Positions 45,353-55,936 of a stretch of 64,000 bases of DNA are shown one piece after another. Position numbers and translations under genes: made by a program. The DNA is from Isoetes taiwanensis (taxonomy: Eukaryota > Streptophyta > Lycopodiopsida > Isoetales > Isoetaceae): positions 849,501 to 913,500 of the forward strand of contig JAJEKV010000205.1 in NCBI GenBank assembly GCA_021234155.1, read 5' to 3'. Within the stretch, counting starts at the first letter, position 1, and each line of letters opens with the position of its first letter. The notes below the pieces were generated by a model. That model did not search any database, was not told the DNA's origin, and saw only the letters and a list, made by a program, of their open reading frames with translations.

Positions 45353-45981
45353 TTAATTTGAGTCATTTGCAATTGTAAGGATTGAATGACCTGAGGTAAT
45401 AAGAGATGATACTGAGAGGGTTTCGCCACCGATGGAGTAGGTGGTAATGGAAGATAATGGAGGAGGTGCAGCATTTGAAGTTGTAGGGGCAGGGGAAAAA
45501 ACAACGGGTGGGGGAGGAGGAGCGGGAGTAGTAGTGGGCATAGCCGAAGAGGGCACCAAGGGCGGAACTGGGGGTGTGGAAGTACTCGAGAGGGGTGTGG
45601 AGAAAACTGCTGATGGCATAAAGGAAACTCCAAAAGGATTCAAGGAGGAAGAGGGGCCCAAGTTGCCCAAATGTCCCAATGGAGAGGCTGCATTTGGAAG
45701 AATTGGTGAAGGAGCCGTGGGAGAAGAACGAGCATGCCCGATGCCAGCGGGTGCCTGAGTGGCAATACGTTTCCCCCGGCGTGCTGTTGCAACCCCCGAG
45801 TGCGCATGGGGGTGTCCGAACTAGGTTGCAACCTAGATTGGTTGGCATCAGCCATCCTGAAACAAAAACCCCTTAGAACCAACAAGAAACAAGAAAAACA
45901 GGAAACCGAGAATACAAATGGATAAAATTTGCATAATTTATTTTCCAACACAAACAACAATGGCACCAAGGCGCAACTCAA
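45353..45981 (-). pseudogene. Pro/Ser-rich gag-like segment of the DIRS-like element
   Basis: Several overlapping frames. One starts MADANQSRLQPSSDTPMRTR, and another is very rich in Pro, Ser and Thr (STPPVPPLVPSSAMP, PAPPPPPVVFSP). Downstream, 45127-45342 has a charged helical part (VIESLRNEVRERVARTLPTL). No zinc knuckle is seen. It is called gag-like only from its place before RT. The frame is not continuous. Confidence 0.45.
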
Positions 45982-46024
45982 AGAATGACAAATATATGGC
46001 TGAACATGGCCAGAGGACCAGTTG

Positions 46025-46720
46025 TTACAATGGAGTTTCCCTATGCAGGTACCAGGGTGCCATCACATCTGGCCCTGAACCTGAGACAAGAGTGCAAGAG
46101 GGGTCGGTGAAGAAACGCCAAGGAAAGATAGGATATAGTGCAGAAAATGGAGCAAAACAGGGCAACTCGGATCTCCAACCTCGAGCATAGGAGAAACGCA
46201 GCATGCAATTCCGAAGAACAGCCGCGACCTGGAACCTAAACAGCACATGGCTACTACGGCCCCACCAATGCAAAGCAGCTACCATATCCCCTAGACGAAA
46301 ATACACCATATTAGAGACCTCCAGCTCAAAGGTTAGTTCCGAGCTGATGGGGTCTCGGTAAAAGTCAATGCCCAAATCCACCTGGTCAATGGCATCCTCT
46401 AGGTAAAAGGAGAACCATAGGCAATCTGACATATTTGTCAAAGAAGACAAAGACGTAGGGGGCAGACGGTCAAGGGACCAAAACAAATGGTTGATATTGA
46501 AAGCAACGCAAAGATTCGGATCATGGCCCTCGAACGGAAAAGGTAAGAAAAATGTTGGGTCAGATGGAACATGAATATTTGGCGGTATGACTTTGGGTGG
46601 GGAGGTAACGTTCGTGATCAGAAGGGAAGGGTAAAGCTCCAAAGAGTATATTGAGCACACATTGTCACTGAAAGAAAAAAGGGAGTGAGAAACAACATGA
46701 ACAAATACGGAAAAATACAA
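46025..46720 (-). CDS. Unidentified 231-codon ORF at the 5' side of the DIRS-like element
   Basis: An uninterrupted frame with protein-like composition, for example SLELYPSLLITNVTSPPKVI, AFNINHLFWSLDRLPPTSL, DQVDLGIDFYRDPIS, ELEVSNMVYFRLGDMVAAL and DPSCTLVSGSGPDVMAPWYL. I recognise no family. The position upstream of the gag-like segment inside the repeats suggests an element-encoded first ORF. A captured host exon is an alternative. It ends TAA/TAG-side just before the MADANQS frame begins. Confidence 0.45.
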   Translation of the reverse strand: MYFSVFVHVVSHSLFSFSDNVCSIYSLELYPSLLITNVTSPPKVIPPNIHVPSDPTFFLPFPFEGHDPNLCVAFNINHLFWSLDRLPPTSLSSLTNMSDCLWFSFYLEDAIDQVDLGIDFYRDPISSELTFELEVSNMVYFRLGDMVAALHWWGRSSHVLFRFQVAAVLRNCMLRFSYARGWRSELPCFAPFSALYPIFPWRFFTDPSCTLVSGSGPDVMAPWYLHRETPL

Positions 46721-47645
46721 GAAAGAAACACAAGAATGAAATTACAAACCACGGAACCAATAAAAAGGCACCCAGCTTCATAACAACCTGAAAAACACCC
46801 AAAAACCGACCTTATCTAGGCAAAGCACTCCACAGACCTCCAAACTGACCGACAAATGAAAAAACGAGACCAAGCAGGATGGCAACATCAAACGACAAAA
46901 AAACGGCGGAGACGACCCCTACAGACCAACAAGATGTAGAACAGCAAGTACACGACCTAAACCCTCCAAACACCCCTAGCACATCGAAAACCAAAAAAGG
47001 ATTATCTTTTCAAAATTAAAACCTAAGTAAGGAATAAAAAGAAAAAAGAGGTGACAGGGATACCGGGACCCGAGAACCCTGGACCACCCGACTTCGTCGG
47101 GATACGCAGACCCAGTATCCCCCGGCAAAAAAACACAAGTCGTCTTTTTGCGAATCCGGCGGCCGATCTGAGGTCAGACTGTCCAAATGGTGGAATCTTT
47201 TTGTGACACGCTCCGAATCAGTCTGCAGAGAGATGTGAGGGGAAGGAAACAAGGGTAAGAAGTGATCTGCAGGCCAAGAAGGTGATCAGAGAAATCAAGA
47301 TGCAACAGGTTCGGGAGCAACCTAAGATGACAAATAAGGAGAATCAGAGCAGATGAACAAAAAAATTAGAGTAGAAGGAGCTTGAAACAGAAAAAACAAT
47401 CAAGAACAACACGAAATGGGTAGAGAGAACAAGCCAAGGGAAGAATCAGTGATTTGGTTTATGGGATCGGGACTGCAAGAATACCACGCTCCAGAAGAAC
47501 TGGTAACTCTGAGCCCAATCCATTTGAAGAAACTAGAGAACAACACCTGAATGCAAGAATAAGCAGTAGAGAAACACTCGAACAAGGAGAATTCAGCTCA
47601 AAGGAAACGCCGACGAGAAATGCTTGCAAGCTACAGGGATATATG
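46721..47645 (-). other. 5' untranslated part of the DIRS-like element
   Basis: Only short frames, without recognisable domains, between the unidentified ORF and the right-hand direct repeat. Confidence 0.4.
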
Positions 47646-47787
47646 GCAGACAGAGCTAAAGAAAACCTGTGCCAAAGAAAGCTAAGGCTAAAGATTGATC
47701 CTACGTCCAAAATAGCATGACGCCAAAATAGACGTCCCTTTCCCCAGAATGATGGTTCTCTTCTATATAAGAAGAGTACCATAGCAT
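47646..47787 (-). repeat. 142-bp direct repeat, right copy, with palindrome
   Basis: Partner of 41915-42056. The hairpin at 47752-47782 has one mismatch (AGAAGAGTACCAT in the second arm). The right limit of the element is placed here. Confidence 0.9.
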
Positions 47788-48907
47788 GGATGATAAATTT
47801 CAATTCAATTCAGTTTTATATTACATGTGGAAATATAATATTATAACCAAAAATAAAAAAATTTGTCAAGATAGTGTGCAGATCACAACTCAAAAGAACG
47901 GGGGATGAGACACTTTTGGGTATTTTTCATGTACAACATGACTGTTGTATATGAAGTTTAAAAAAAAAAATTAGCTAGTTTTTATGCCATTGATTTCATA
48001 TGTTTCTTTCTTTATGAACCTCCAAATGGACCATTAATGGTCTATCATGTGATGTATCTAGTGTATTTGAGGAATCAACGGAAATTTTAAGGGAATTTAA
48101 ACAATTTCAAAAAATGATAGATACTTTGTAGACCACGGGTATTTCAGGAAATTACCAAAACTGAGGGGTACATGGTGAAACCACTGGAAACATTCCTCCA
48201 CTAGAAACCACTGGAAAACAACCAAGCAATTACAACTGATAGATCGCTCGATATGCCAAAAATATGTCAAAACCAATTCCCTAACTAATGAATTGCCCAC
48301 AAGGTCAATCTAAATAAATATGCAGGCTTACTTGGGCCCGATGTAAGGTGCTACCTCCACTACATGCCAACAAAAGATGCCTAAGTTTAAGTCTAAGCCT
48401 TAGCCCTTTGTATTTGCCCCCAACCTTTCCCATCATTATGCTATAGTAAATATAAGAAAAAAAAATGATGCTTACTATGGCCAATTAGAGATGCAGATAT
48501 TCTTGGAAAGGCCAAGGGATTCTGGAGACGTGAGGATGCACGTGATGCATCCTCAACAACTTCAAAAGAGGAGGTGTGTGGAAGAAAATACTTGTGCAGC
48601 TCCACCAATAGATAAAAATGCTAGAACAGCAGACGCTCACAGCAATGCTGATATGCCACTGTGAGGAGAGGGAGCTGGGACTCCATTAACCAGATATACC
48701 CTGATCGACGAAGTCTGTGAGACTTGGCATTCTTGCAGGGCAATTCTTGCTCGGAGGGAGTTCATCTCTTTCACTGATCCCGAGGATGTCGTGTGCAACC
48801 AATACCTGGAGATGAACTTTATAGGGGTCACAGTGACGAAGGGCTAACCGCTCCCTGTTGATGTTGGCTTACGTTGCATAGAGTGCCTCGATCATCCTAA
48901 GGCTAGT
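47788..48907. other. Gene-free stretch
   Basis: AT-rich up to about 48500, then more balanced sequence that may be the decayed 5' part of the DUF7869-like gene to the right. No definite feature. Confidence 0.3.
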
Positions 48908-51330
48908 ATGCTTCAGAGATGGACCAACGATTATGTCATGGTAAACGGTGTGAAAGTCTTGAAAATCTTGAGCAAGAGAATCAGAGAGGTCGATGTACCA
49001 TTATCCAGAATTGGTAGCTCAGAAGTAGATAAGCATCCAAACTATGAGATGCGCAAGTACACGATGCATAAACGACAGCCTAGAATGATATTCAGGCCCC
49101 CCAAAGTGGATCGGCTCAGCACTAGCTGCAGATTGAGGTGCTACGTGCAGTTCCATGGAGTGAAGAGATGAACACGAGGAAGGACTTCTATTCCATGAGG
49201 TCCTCTGATCGGGTCACCTATGTGTACGACATGTTTGGGAATAACATGAAAGGCTACCGTGTACAAAGGCTAGTGTTGCATGGCAAAGTTGTGTGTGAAA
49301 AGGCATGGTACCTAGGTCTTGGGATATTCAAATCAAATGGGAGGCACAATTTCGAGAGGGAGCTCGTAAGACTGAGCATGGGAACATTGGCATGATAAAA
49401 CCTCGAGCAGTTTTCTCAATATTTGTGAAAGAAAACTATGAATCCATGCCGCACCGAAGTCAGAGGAATGACGATGTGTTTGCGAGAACGTGAGAAAATT
49501 GCCTACAATGTTCTCAAAAATCTCCATTCTCGAGGAAGTCAATGCAGAGGCTGAAGCATTGATGGGAAAGCAGGTCTCCTATCCTGGATTCATCAAGACA
49601 TGGAGGTGCAATTTTCGAGATGTCACAATTGCAAGAAAAATACCATTCTCCAAATGTGACACATGTGAAGTTATTCACACGAAGCTATTGAAGACCAAAG
49701 ATGCGGCAGAAAGGAACATACTAAGGGCGCACAGCGTGAAACAAATTTTCTGTCGTACACAGTACTGGTCATGGAGGATGTACTCCCATAGGCATCCACA
49801 GGAAGCAGTGTGTATCATTCACGACAAGATGGATCAAGCAAAGACAATGATACCAAAACTACAGCAGCCAGTGAAGTCTCTTTGGAGGTTGGATAAGTTG
49901 AAGATATCTCTGGCAGGTGCTATCACGCATGGGCACGATAAGGGTGCATATGGGAACTTCTCTTTGGATCTCTGGACAGATGACTCTAATTTCCATGTCG
50001 GTTCAATAAATAGCATTTTGAAAAGGCTTGAGGTGGTGCATGATTATAGTGGTGGTCATCTAACCAAACCTGAGCCTCGAGCGCCAAAGTGGGTTGTTGC
50101 ACTAAGGGACACCTCGGCACTTCAGGCAAAGTTGTCATTGACCAATGGGAGTCTCCTCGAGCATAGGCCAGCACCAAATGACCTGTCGTTCAGGCCCCTC
50201 CCTCAAACATGCTTCTACACAACAAGAATCAATTATATTTTCGTATTTGTGCTACCATGTGTATCTAGGCGTACTCGAGGAGATTGAATTGGGGTTCATG
50301 ATGGCCAGCCACACGCGTGAGGATATTGATGTTTTGTTTGGGAATTTGTCGAAGAAAGCCGAGATGCTGACCATGCCTGAACTGTTATATGAATGGCTTA
50401 AATGCAAGCTCAAGGCACCAATGCCCTATCTTGTTGACAAAGTGCCTGATTGGAATGGATTCATCAAGGGATACATTCCAGATAGTGACGACAGATTGAC
50501 GGGCCTTTGACATTTAAATTTGCTTTGAATGGCAACTGGCCAGTCATGTACCACAAGACTAGATCTAGCTTCTTGGAGTGGCTACCAGCAGAAGGAATTC
50601 GGATGTGAAAGCCGGATGGGAAGCCCTTGATGCCACAAGGGAACCCTAAAATATTGGTCCTAAGGAGTCAGTTAAAGATTTGGGTCAGCTATGCAACAAT
50701 ATCCACAAGCACATCCTACATTGGATTGCAATCTCCACTACTGACAAGGGCAACCCAGAGCAGGCTAACTATTCGACACAATTTACCTCCACCAATGAGT
50801 ATTGGATGCGACTCTTGCAGGAGCTAGGGAAGATTGGTCACGTTGAGTGATGTCATGAGGACTTCTGGCCACAAACTAGGCAGGTGCCCGCCAAGCTGTT
50901 GCAGAAGTGGAACCACCTGCAAACGTGACACCTGCTTATGTGGATCCATGGAAAGACAGACCCATATCAGAATTTCATTCTTTTAAAGACCTTCAAAAAG
51001 TTATGCTTGTTCTAGCGCGGCCGGACGATGTCTTGTGCTACACTTGGGTGGGGTATATTGAAGCCTCAGATGGATGACAAGAAAGAGAATTTTGAGAACA
51101 TCTAGATGACTTGGTGGGAGCCAGTATCAGTGAGGAACCAAGTGTATCCGTCTAATTATATCAACTGCTGGAAGAAGAGATGGAGGCCAACAACGGTGGG
51201 TGATCACATTGACATAGAGGCCATCGACTTTGCTTGGACCCCATCCAACAAAAAGAAGCTTCCTGCCACTATCAAAATTCCAATGCACGTAGTTGAAGCA
51301 TATTCAACACTTGTCGGGGATGACAAATAA
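48908..51330 (+). pseudogene. DUF7869-like gene, multiply broken
   Basis: Pieces in all three plus-strand frames follow one protein. The main piece (49490-50287) has FSKCDTCEVIHTKLLKTKDA, RAHSVKQIFCRTQYWSWRMY, RLDKLKISLAGAITHGHDKG and GSINSILKRLEVVHDYSGG. The next frame (50145-50510) has YLCYHVYLGVLEEIELGFM and MASHTREDIDVLFGNLS. 51106-51330 gives a C-terminal piece (WWEPVSVRNQVYPSNYI). The Cys pair, the H-T-(H/R)-E-D-I-D box and the LEEIE segment are what I associate with plant DUF7869 proteins, which are numerous and transposon-like in seed-free plants. At least three frame changes and stops rule out a functional product. The biochemical function of the family is unknown to me. Confidence 0.62.
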
Positions 51331-51958
51331 GGTGAGGAAAACCTTATCGATGTAAGAATTTTGTAAATGGTCCAAAAATTCAAGTTTTATCCATATATAA
51401 TGAAATAGTGTTTATTTGCACTTATCGGACAGGAAATACCAGGTTAATTACACCTAACCAACCACTACATGTGATATTGCAGATGCCTTCAGTAATGACA
51501 CTAGCATCATATATCCCATAGGTGATGAGCTCAATTGTATCCATCATTACATTGACATATACAGATGTACAGTTTATCAACGAGCTTATTACTGCTAAGG
51601 TTTTTTCTCTCGGGAATCTTTTGTGGGGGTATCCTGGACAGTAATAGGCCTGCTATATTCTTACTTTCTTTGTTTAGGTCCATAGGCTTCTGGTCTCTCC
51701 CTCTTTGAGCAATAAAATTCAACTCAATTCAATTCAATTCAATTTTGCGCAAACAAGTGTGAAAATAGAAAATTGTATCATTATTAGGCTAAGGGGAGAA
51801 AAGAATAATTTCTGCATCCGAGTGTAGGTGGAGAGGATTTGGCCATGTCAGTCGTTGAAGAATTCCAGTAAAAATAATCATAATAAAAATGTTATCCAAT
51901 CCGTCCAGCAACGGTGTTGTGAACCACGGCGGAATTTTAGTTTGCTGATGTAGTTGAT
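51331..51958. other. Gene-free stretch with (AATTC)n microsatellite, upstream of PPR gene
   Basis: An AATTC pentamer repeat lies at about 51718-51743. The last 200 bp before ATG 51959 should hold the promoter and 5' UTR of the PPR gene. I see no definite TATA box. Confidence 0.4.
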
Positions 51959-54637
51959 ATGGGCGATCTGATCCGGCCAATGTCGGCGCCCCAACATTTC
52001 CACAAATGCTCGCTGGTGAGTGCTGTTTTTTTTAATTTCCACGTTGCTAGAAATTTAAGGTCTCGAGATGCAGATGGGGGCTGCTTGCATTCTGGTATTG
52101 CAGAAACAATGGTCTGTTATGCAAGCAGTATTATAAGCAAAGATTTCCCAAGTAACAAAATTAATTGCCATGATTCTATGGACAATTGCATCGAATCAGA
52201 TGGAAAAGCACAAGTAGGCCCTAAGACGGCGATTGCCATCATTGAAAGAAAGAAAAACTTTGAGGAAGCTCTTACCAATTTACCAGGCATACTGAGCCCC
52301 AATGCTGTCCTTGAAGTTTTAAGGGCTATCAAAGACAAGAATGTTGCTTTAAGGTTTTTCCGTTGGGCAGAGACGCAGAAGGGCTACAAGCACAATTGTC
52401 TAACATATAATTATATGCTGGGGTTTCTTGTAAAAGAAGGAAGATATGACATAGCATTTGAGATGTTCATGCAGATGAAAAATAGAAAATGCAGCCCTAA
52501 TGGATTTGCATATGGTGTTCTTATCTATGGTTTTGCAAAAGCAGGAGAAACTGAAACTGCCATACAAATTCTTCTGGAAATGAAAAGTCAAGGACTGCAA
52601 CCTAGTGTGAAGACCCTTAATAACCTTATTCAATCCCTTTGCAAGGCTGGTAAAGTAAATGAGGCTTATGCGCTTTTTGAAGAAATGTTCTCTGACTGCC
52701 CCCCAGATGAGTTCACCTTCAACTCTCTTTTGGGTGGCTTCTGTAAAGTTGGTAGGTTAGGTGATGCTTTGCAACTATTTAAGTTCATGGCTAAGAAGGG
52801 CTGTCCTCCTGGTGTTGTCAGTTACAACATCCTGATCAATTGGCTTTGCAAGAAAAATAAAGTGGACGACGCCCTCTCCCTTTTGAAGGAGATGAATGAA
52901 GCTGGTAGCCAAGCTGATGTTATTACCTATAATTGTCTCATGGATGGACTTCGAAAATCAAATCGGACGGAAGAGGCAATGGCTCTTCTCAAAGAGATGC
53001 TTGGCAAGGGCTGCGCTCCACAGGTTATCACGTACAATAGTCTAATGGATGGGCTTTGCAAATTTGGGAAGTTAAATGAGGCTCAGGATCTTTTGGAGGA
53101 AATGAGTGCAGGGCCTGTTTCTCCTAACATTGTAACATTTAATACCATAATAAATGGCATGTGCAAAGCAAATCGGGTGCCTGATGCTTGCCAGTTCCTG
53201 GAGACCCTGCCTGAGAAAGGTGTGTCGCCTGATACAGTCACATACAATTGTATCATTGATGGGCTTTGCAAAGTTGGAATGGTAGCACAGGCTTGCCAGC
53301 TTCTGGATCAGATGTTAAGTTCTGATATTGCACCAGATGTACTGACGTACACAAGCCTGATTAATGGGTTATGCAAAGCTGGAAAAGTTATGGAAGCTTT
53401 CCAGCTTTTGGAGAACATGATAGCCAGAGGTCTTGTACCTGATGTTATTACCTATACAACTCTCATTGATGGACTATGCAAGATCAGTAGGGTAGATGAC
53501 GCATGCCAACTTTTTATAGAAATGGTAAACAGGTCTTGTGCACCCACCAGTGTGACATATACTAGTCTCATCAATGGTCTATGTAAGTCAAACAGGACTC
53601 TTGAAGCACGCGAGCTTTTGCATGCAATAGATAAGCACATTGCACTTGATGTTGTTGCATACAGTACTTTAATTGATGGATTATGCAAATCGGGAAGGAT
53701 AGCTGAAGCTACCGAAGTTCTGAAAATGATGGGTATCAGGAACCTTGTCCCAGACGCAATCACCTACAACTGTGTCATTGATGTGTTGTGCAAGGCAAAG
53801 CAAACAGACGAAGCATTTCAACTGCTGGAACAGATGATCAACAATGGAATTGCCCCTGATACTGTAACCTACGCTACCATAGTCAATGGATTTTGCAAAG
53901 AAAATCAGGTAGATAAAGCCTACAATCTTCTTAAGGAAATGATTGCAAGAGATCACAATCCTGACGTAGGCATATGCAACATGGTTTTGGCATGCCTTAC
54001 CAAGTCGAATAAGGGAACTGAGGCATATAGGCTCTTGCAGCACATAATCAATAAAGGTTTTTCCCCCAAAATAACCTTGTATAACATGGTCATTGAAGGC
54101 CTTTGCAATCAGGGTTTGATGCATCTTGCCGATGAACTCCTTAATGATATGCTTAAACATGATATTACCCCTGATAATTCTGTTTACAAGACAATGATTA
54201 CTGGGTTCTGCCAAGTTAACAATGTGACTGGTGCATACGAGCTTCTGAGAGCAAAGGCTGGAAAGAATTTTTTTCCAGATAGTATGACATACAGCTTCCT
54301 GGTAGTCCAATTATGTCAAGCAGGGAAGTTGGATGAGGCAACTGAACTCCTAGATGAAATGTTGGGATTAGCATATATTGTAGATCAAACCACCTTCAAC
54401 GAGTGTGTTGATGCACTTTGTCGGTCAGGTAGAGCAGATGATGCATGCAAACTTGTAGAGGACATGTTGTCCAGAGGTGATGTTCCTGATATTGGTATTT
54501 TTACAAGCCTAATACAAGCATTCTATAATACTGGGAGAATGACTGAAGCAATAGAGCTGAGTAAAGCTATTTCTAGATTTCTTCCTTGTGTCATGGATGC
54601 TACTTCAGAAAATTTGGCTACATCTAATCCTCGATAG
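51959..54637 (+). CDS. P-class pentatricopeptide repeat protein, 892 aa
   Basis: An intact intronless gene. The N-terminus (MGDLIRPMSAPQHFHKCSLV) is rich in Ser/Arg/His and poor in acids, plausibly an organelle transit peptide; a second Met at codon 8 is an alternative start. After a linker with EEALTNLPGILSP and ALRFFRWAETQKGY, 21 tandem PPR motifs of about 35 residues run from about residue 145 to 880, for example DVITYNCLMDGLRKSNRTEE and DTVTYNCIIDGLCKVGMVAQ. All are P-type, with no E, DYW, SMR or MRL domain. Such proteins bind single-stranded RNA in mitochondria or plastids and affect stability, splicing or translation. The number of near-consensus repeats recalls restorer-of-fertility-like PPRs. 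The target is unknown. Confidence 0.95.
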   Translation: MGDLIRPMSAPQHFHKCSLVSAVFFNFHVARNLRSRDADGGCLHSGIAETMVCYASSIISKDFPSNKINCHDSMDNCIESDGKAQVGPKTAIAIIERKKNFEEALTNLPGILSPNAVLEVLRAIKDKNVALRFFRWAETQKGYKHNCLTYNYMLGFLVKEGRYDIAFEMFMQMKNRKCSPNGFAYGVLIYGFAKAGETETAIQILLEMKSQGLQPSVKTLNNLIQSLCKAGKVNEAYALFEEMFSDCPPDEFTFNSLLGGFCKVGRLGDALQLFKFMAKKGCPPGVVSYNILINWLCKKNKVDDALSLLKEMNEAGSQADVITYNCLMDGLRKSNRTEEAMALLKEMLGKGCAPQVITYNSLMDGLCKFGKLNEAQDLLEEMSAGPVSPNIVTFNTIINGMCKANRVPDACQFLETLPEKGVSPDTVTYNCIIDGLCKVGMVAQACQLLDQMLSSDIAPDVLTYTSLINGLCKAGKVMEAFQLLENMIARGLVPDVITYTTLIDGLCKISRVDDACQLFIEMVNRSCAPTSVTYTSLINGLCKSNRTLEARELLHAIDKHIALDVVAYSTLIDGLCKSGRIAEATEVLKMMGIRNLVPDAITYNCVIDVLCKAKQTDEAFQLLEQMINNGIAPDTVTYATIVNGFCKENQVDKAYNLLKEMIARDHNPDVGICNMVLACLTKSNKGTEAYRLLQHIINKGFSPKITLYNMVIEGLCNQGLMHLADELLNDMLKHDITPDNSVYKTMITGFCQVNNVTGAYELLRAKAGKNFFPDSMTYSFLVVQLCQAGKLDEATELLDEMLGLAYIVDQTTFNECVDALCRSGRADDACKLVEDMLSRGDVPDIGIFTSLIQAFYNTGRMTEAIELSKAISRFLPCVMDATSENLATSNPR

Positions 54638-55705
54638 TTTCAGACCCATGAGATGACCAAAACAGATGAATACGATTCCTTTCTAAAAATTACGAAGTCT
54701 TATCCAACATCAGAAAGAATACATAACTTTGGGATCATGTAAAAAGAACAGACCATATTGCAGAGAATGGATTACAGAGAAAGTAAGAATATTAGGCAAA
54801 ACCTTTACAACAGGAAACTGTGATCAAGGAGCATGTTAATTAAGCAGAGCAGGATGTGGTTTGGATTGGAACTACGACATGACTAGCCTTCTAACACTAA
54901 ATTCTCAGAGAGGAGTGCTAAGTTGATTTCCCTTTTGCCATTCATGGGCTCAATACACTTCAACATGCACTGTCAAATAAAGCAAAATATGCTTGGAATT
55001 GTAAAGCAAAGCAAGCTTTCATGCACAACGTTTCATTGGCTGTCATGTTTATACATGTGCATATCAACAAGAATTACTATTCCGTTGCAGTTCACCCCTT
55101 GCATATTTATGTTTACTTAAAAGGCCTGAACCTTGCTTTACTTTTTGCCATCTGAATTGATTAAATTGATCGTTTGACACAAATACTCGTTCACAATTGC
55201 AAGGACCAAGTGCCATGAAATTTCAATTCAGGCAACAAGAATTAACCATAACAGACCAATGCTCGAGGACCAGAGATGCTCCCAGAATTTGAAGACGGAC
55301 CTCCCTCCGCAGGTAATTCTTTTGTTCATATACCTCAAAGTCAAAGTCATCTTGCCACCTCATATACTGGCAATTCTCTTTTCTTCTCTTTCCATCATGC
55401 CGCCACCTCATGACATAACTCAATGTCAAAGTCACCATGCCACCTCATATACTTGCGTTTCCTTAAAAAAAAGATGCCATGTCATAATTAGATGACTAGA
55501 CTGTATCATCCACCAAGTTTAAAACATAAAGGTTGCCACATGCAATCTTCACTACACGCCTCGGTATACGATTTTGATTTGAGAAGCGATGCTCTTCTGT
55601 CGAAATGGAAGATTCGAAACTGGCCTCCGACTTTAAACAACGACCATTTTGACTGCAAAATCTTCCGCTAAAAGTGGAAAGTGATCATGTGGCCCTATTG
55701 TGATC
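54638..55705. other. 3' flank of the PPR gene, nothing identified
   Basis: AT-rich sequence with no supported gene. At 55350-55450 a phrase (TCAAAGTCA followed by TGCCACCTCAT) is repeated twice within about 90 bp. Confidence 0.4.
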
Positions 55706-55784
55706 TAAGGCCCTTTTTCCACGGCAGTCTTATTTTATGGCTGTCACATAATTATAAGACACCCTTTTGGGCTCCATGTCATAC

Positions 55785-55880
55785 TTAAGACATGTCTTAA
55801 AAAAAATAGTGTTCCATTACATTCTAAGACGTGTCTTATATTCATAGTTTTCCACTACACAAAAATAAGACATGTCTTAT
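55785..55880. promoter_or_regulatory. Subterminal palindrome cluster, probable transposase-binding sites
   Basis: TAAGACATGTCTTA or its one-base variant occurs at 55786-55799, 55825-55838 (GACGTGTC) and 55866-55879. A related TTAAGACATGTCGTA stands near the other end (about 59677-59691). Repeated subterminal motifs are where the Harbinger Myb-like protein and transposase bind (family knowledge). Confidence 0.7.
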
Positions 55881-55936
55881 TATTAAAAACTATATTATAA
55901 GCAACAAAAACATAAACTCTTTATAAAGCAACATTT

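Larger units (their letters stand above)
41915..47787 (-). mobile_element. DIRS-order (tyrosine-recombinase) retrotransposon
   Basis: On the minus strand the order is a 5' region with an unidentified ORF, a Pro-rich gag-like segment, reverse transcriptase, RNase H, and a tyrosine-recombinase C-terminus. There is no DDE integrase. 142-bp direct repeats at 41915-42056 and 47646-47787 flank it. This gene order and the lack of integrase define the DIRS order. The direct repeats recall the split direct repeats of PAT/Ngaro-type members, but I could not find the second repeat pair, so the outer limit may extend left of 41915. A 454-bp TIR element sits between gag and RT. Most frames are broken, so the copy is inactive. 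Confidence 0.72.

Noticed and set aside
45441-45758. 105-codon Gly-rich plus-strand frame
   Set aside because: Antisense of the Pro-rich segment of the DIRS-like element, and therefore a shadow.
48110-48190. Similarity to about 1520-1660 (phrase AAAACT(C/G)AGGGGTA)
   Set aside because: Short and weak. Not enough to define a repeat family.
53452-54310. Minus-strand open frames across the P-class PPR gene
   Set aside because: Shadows created by the repeated codon pattern of the PPR motifs.
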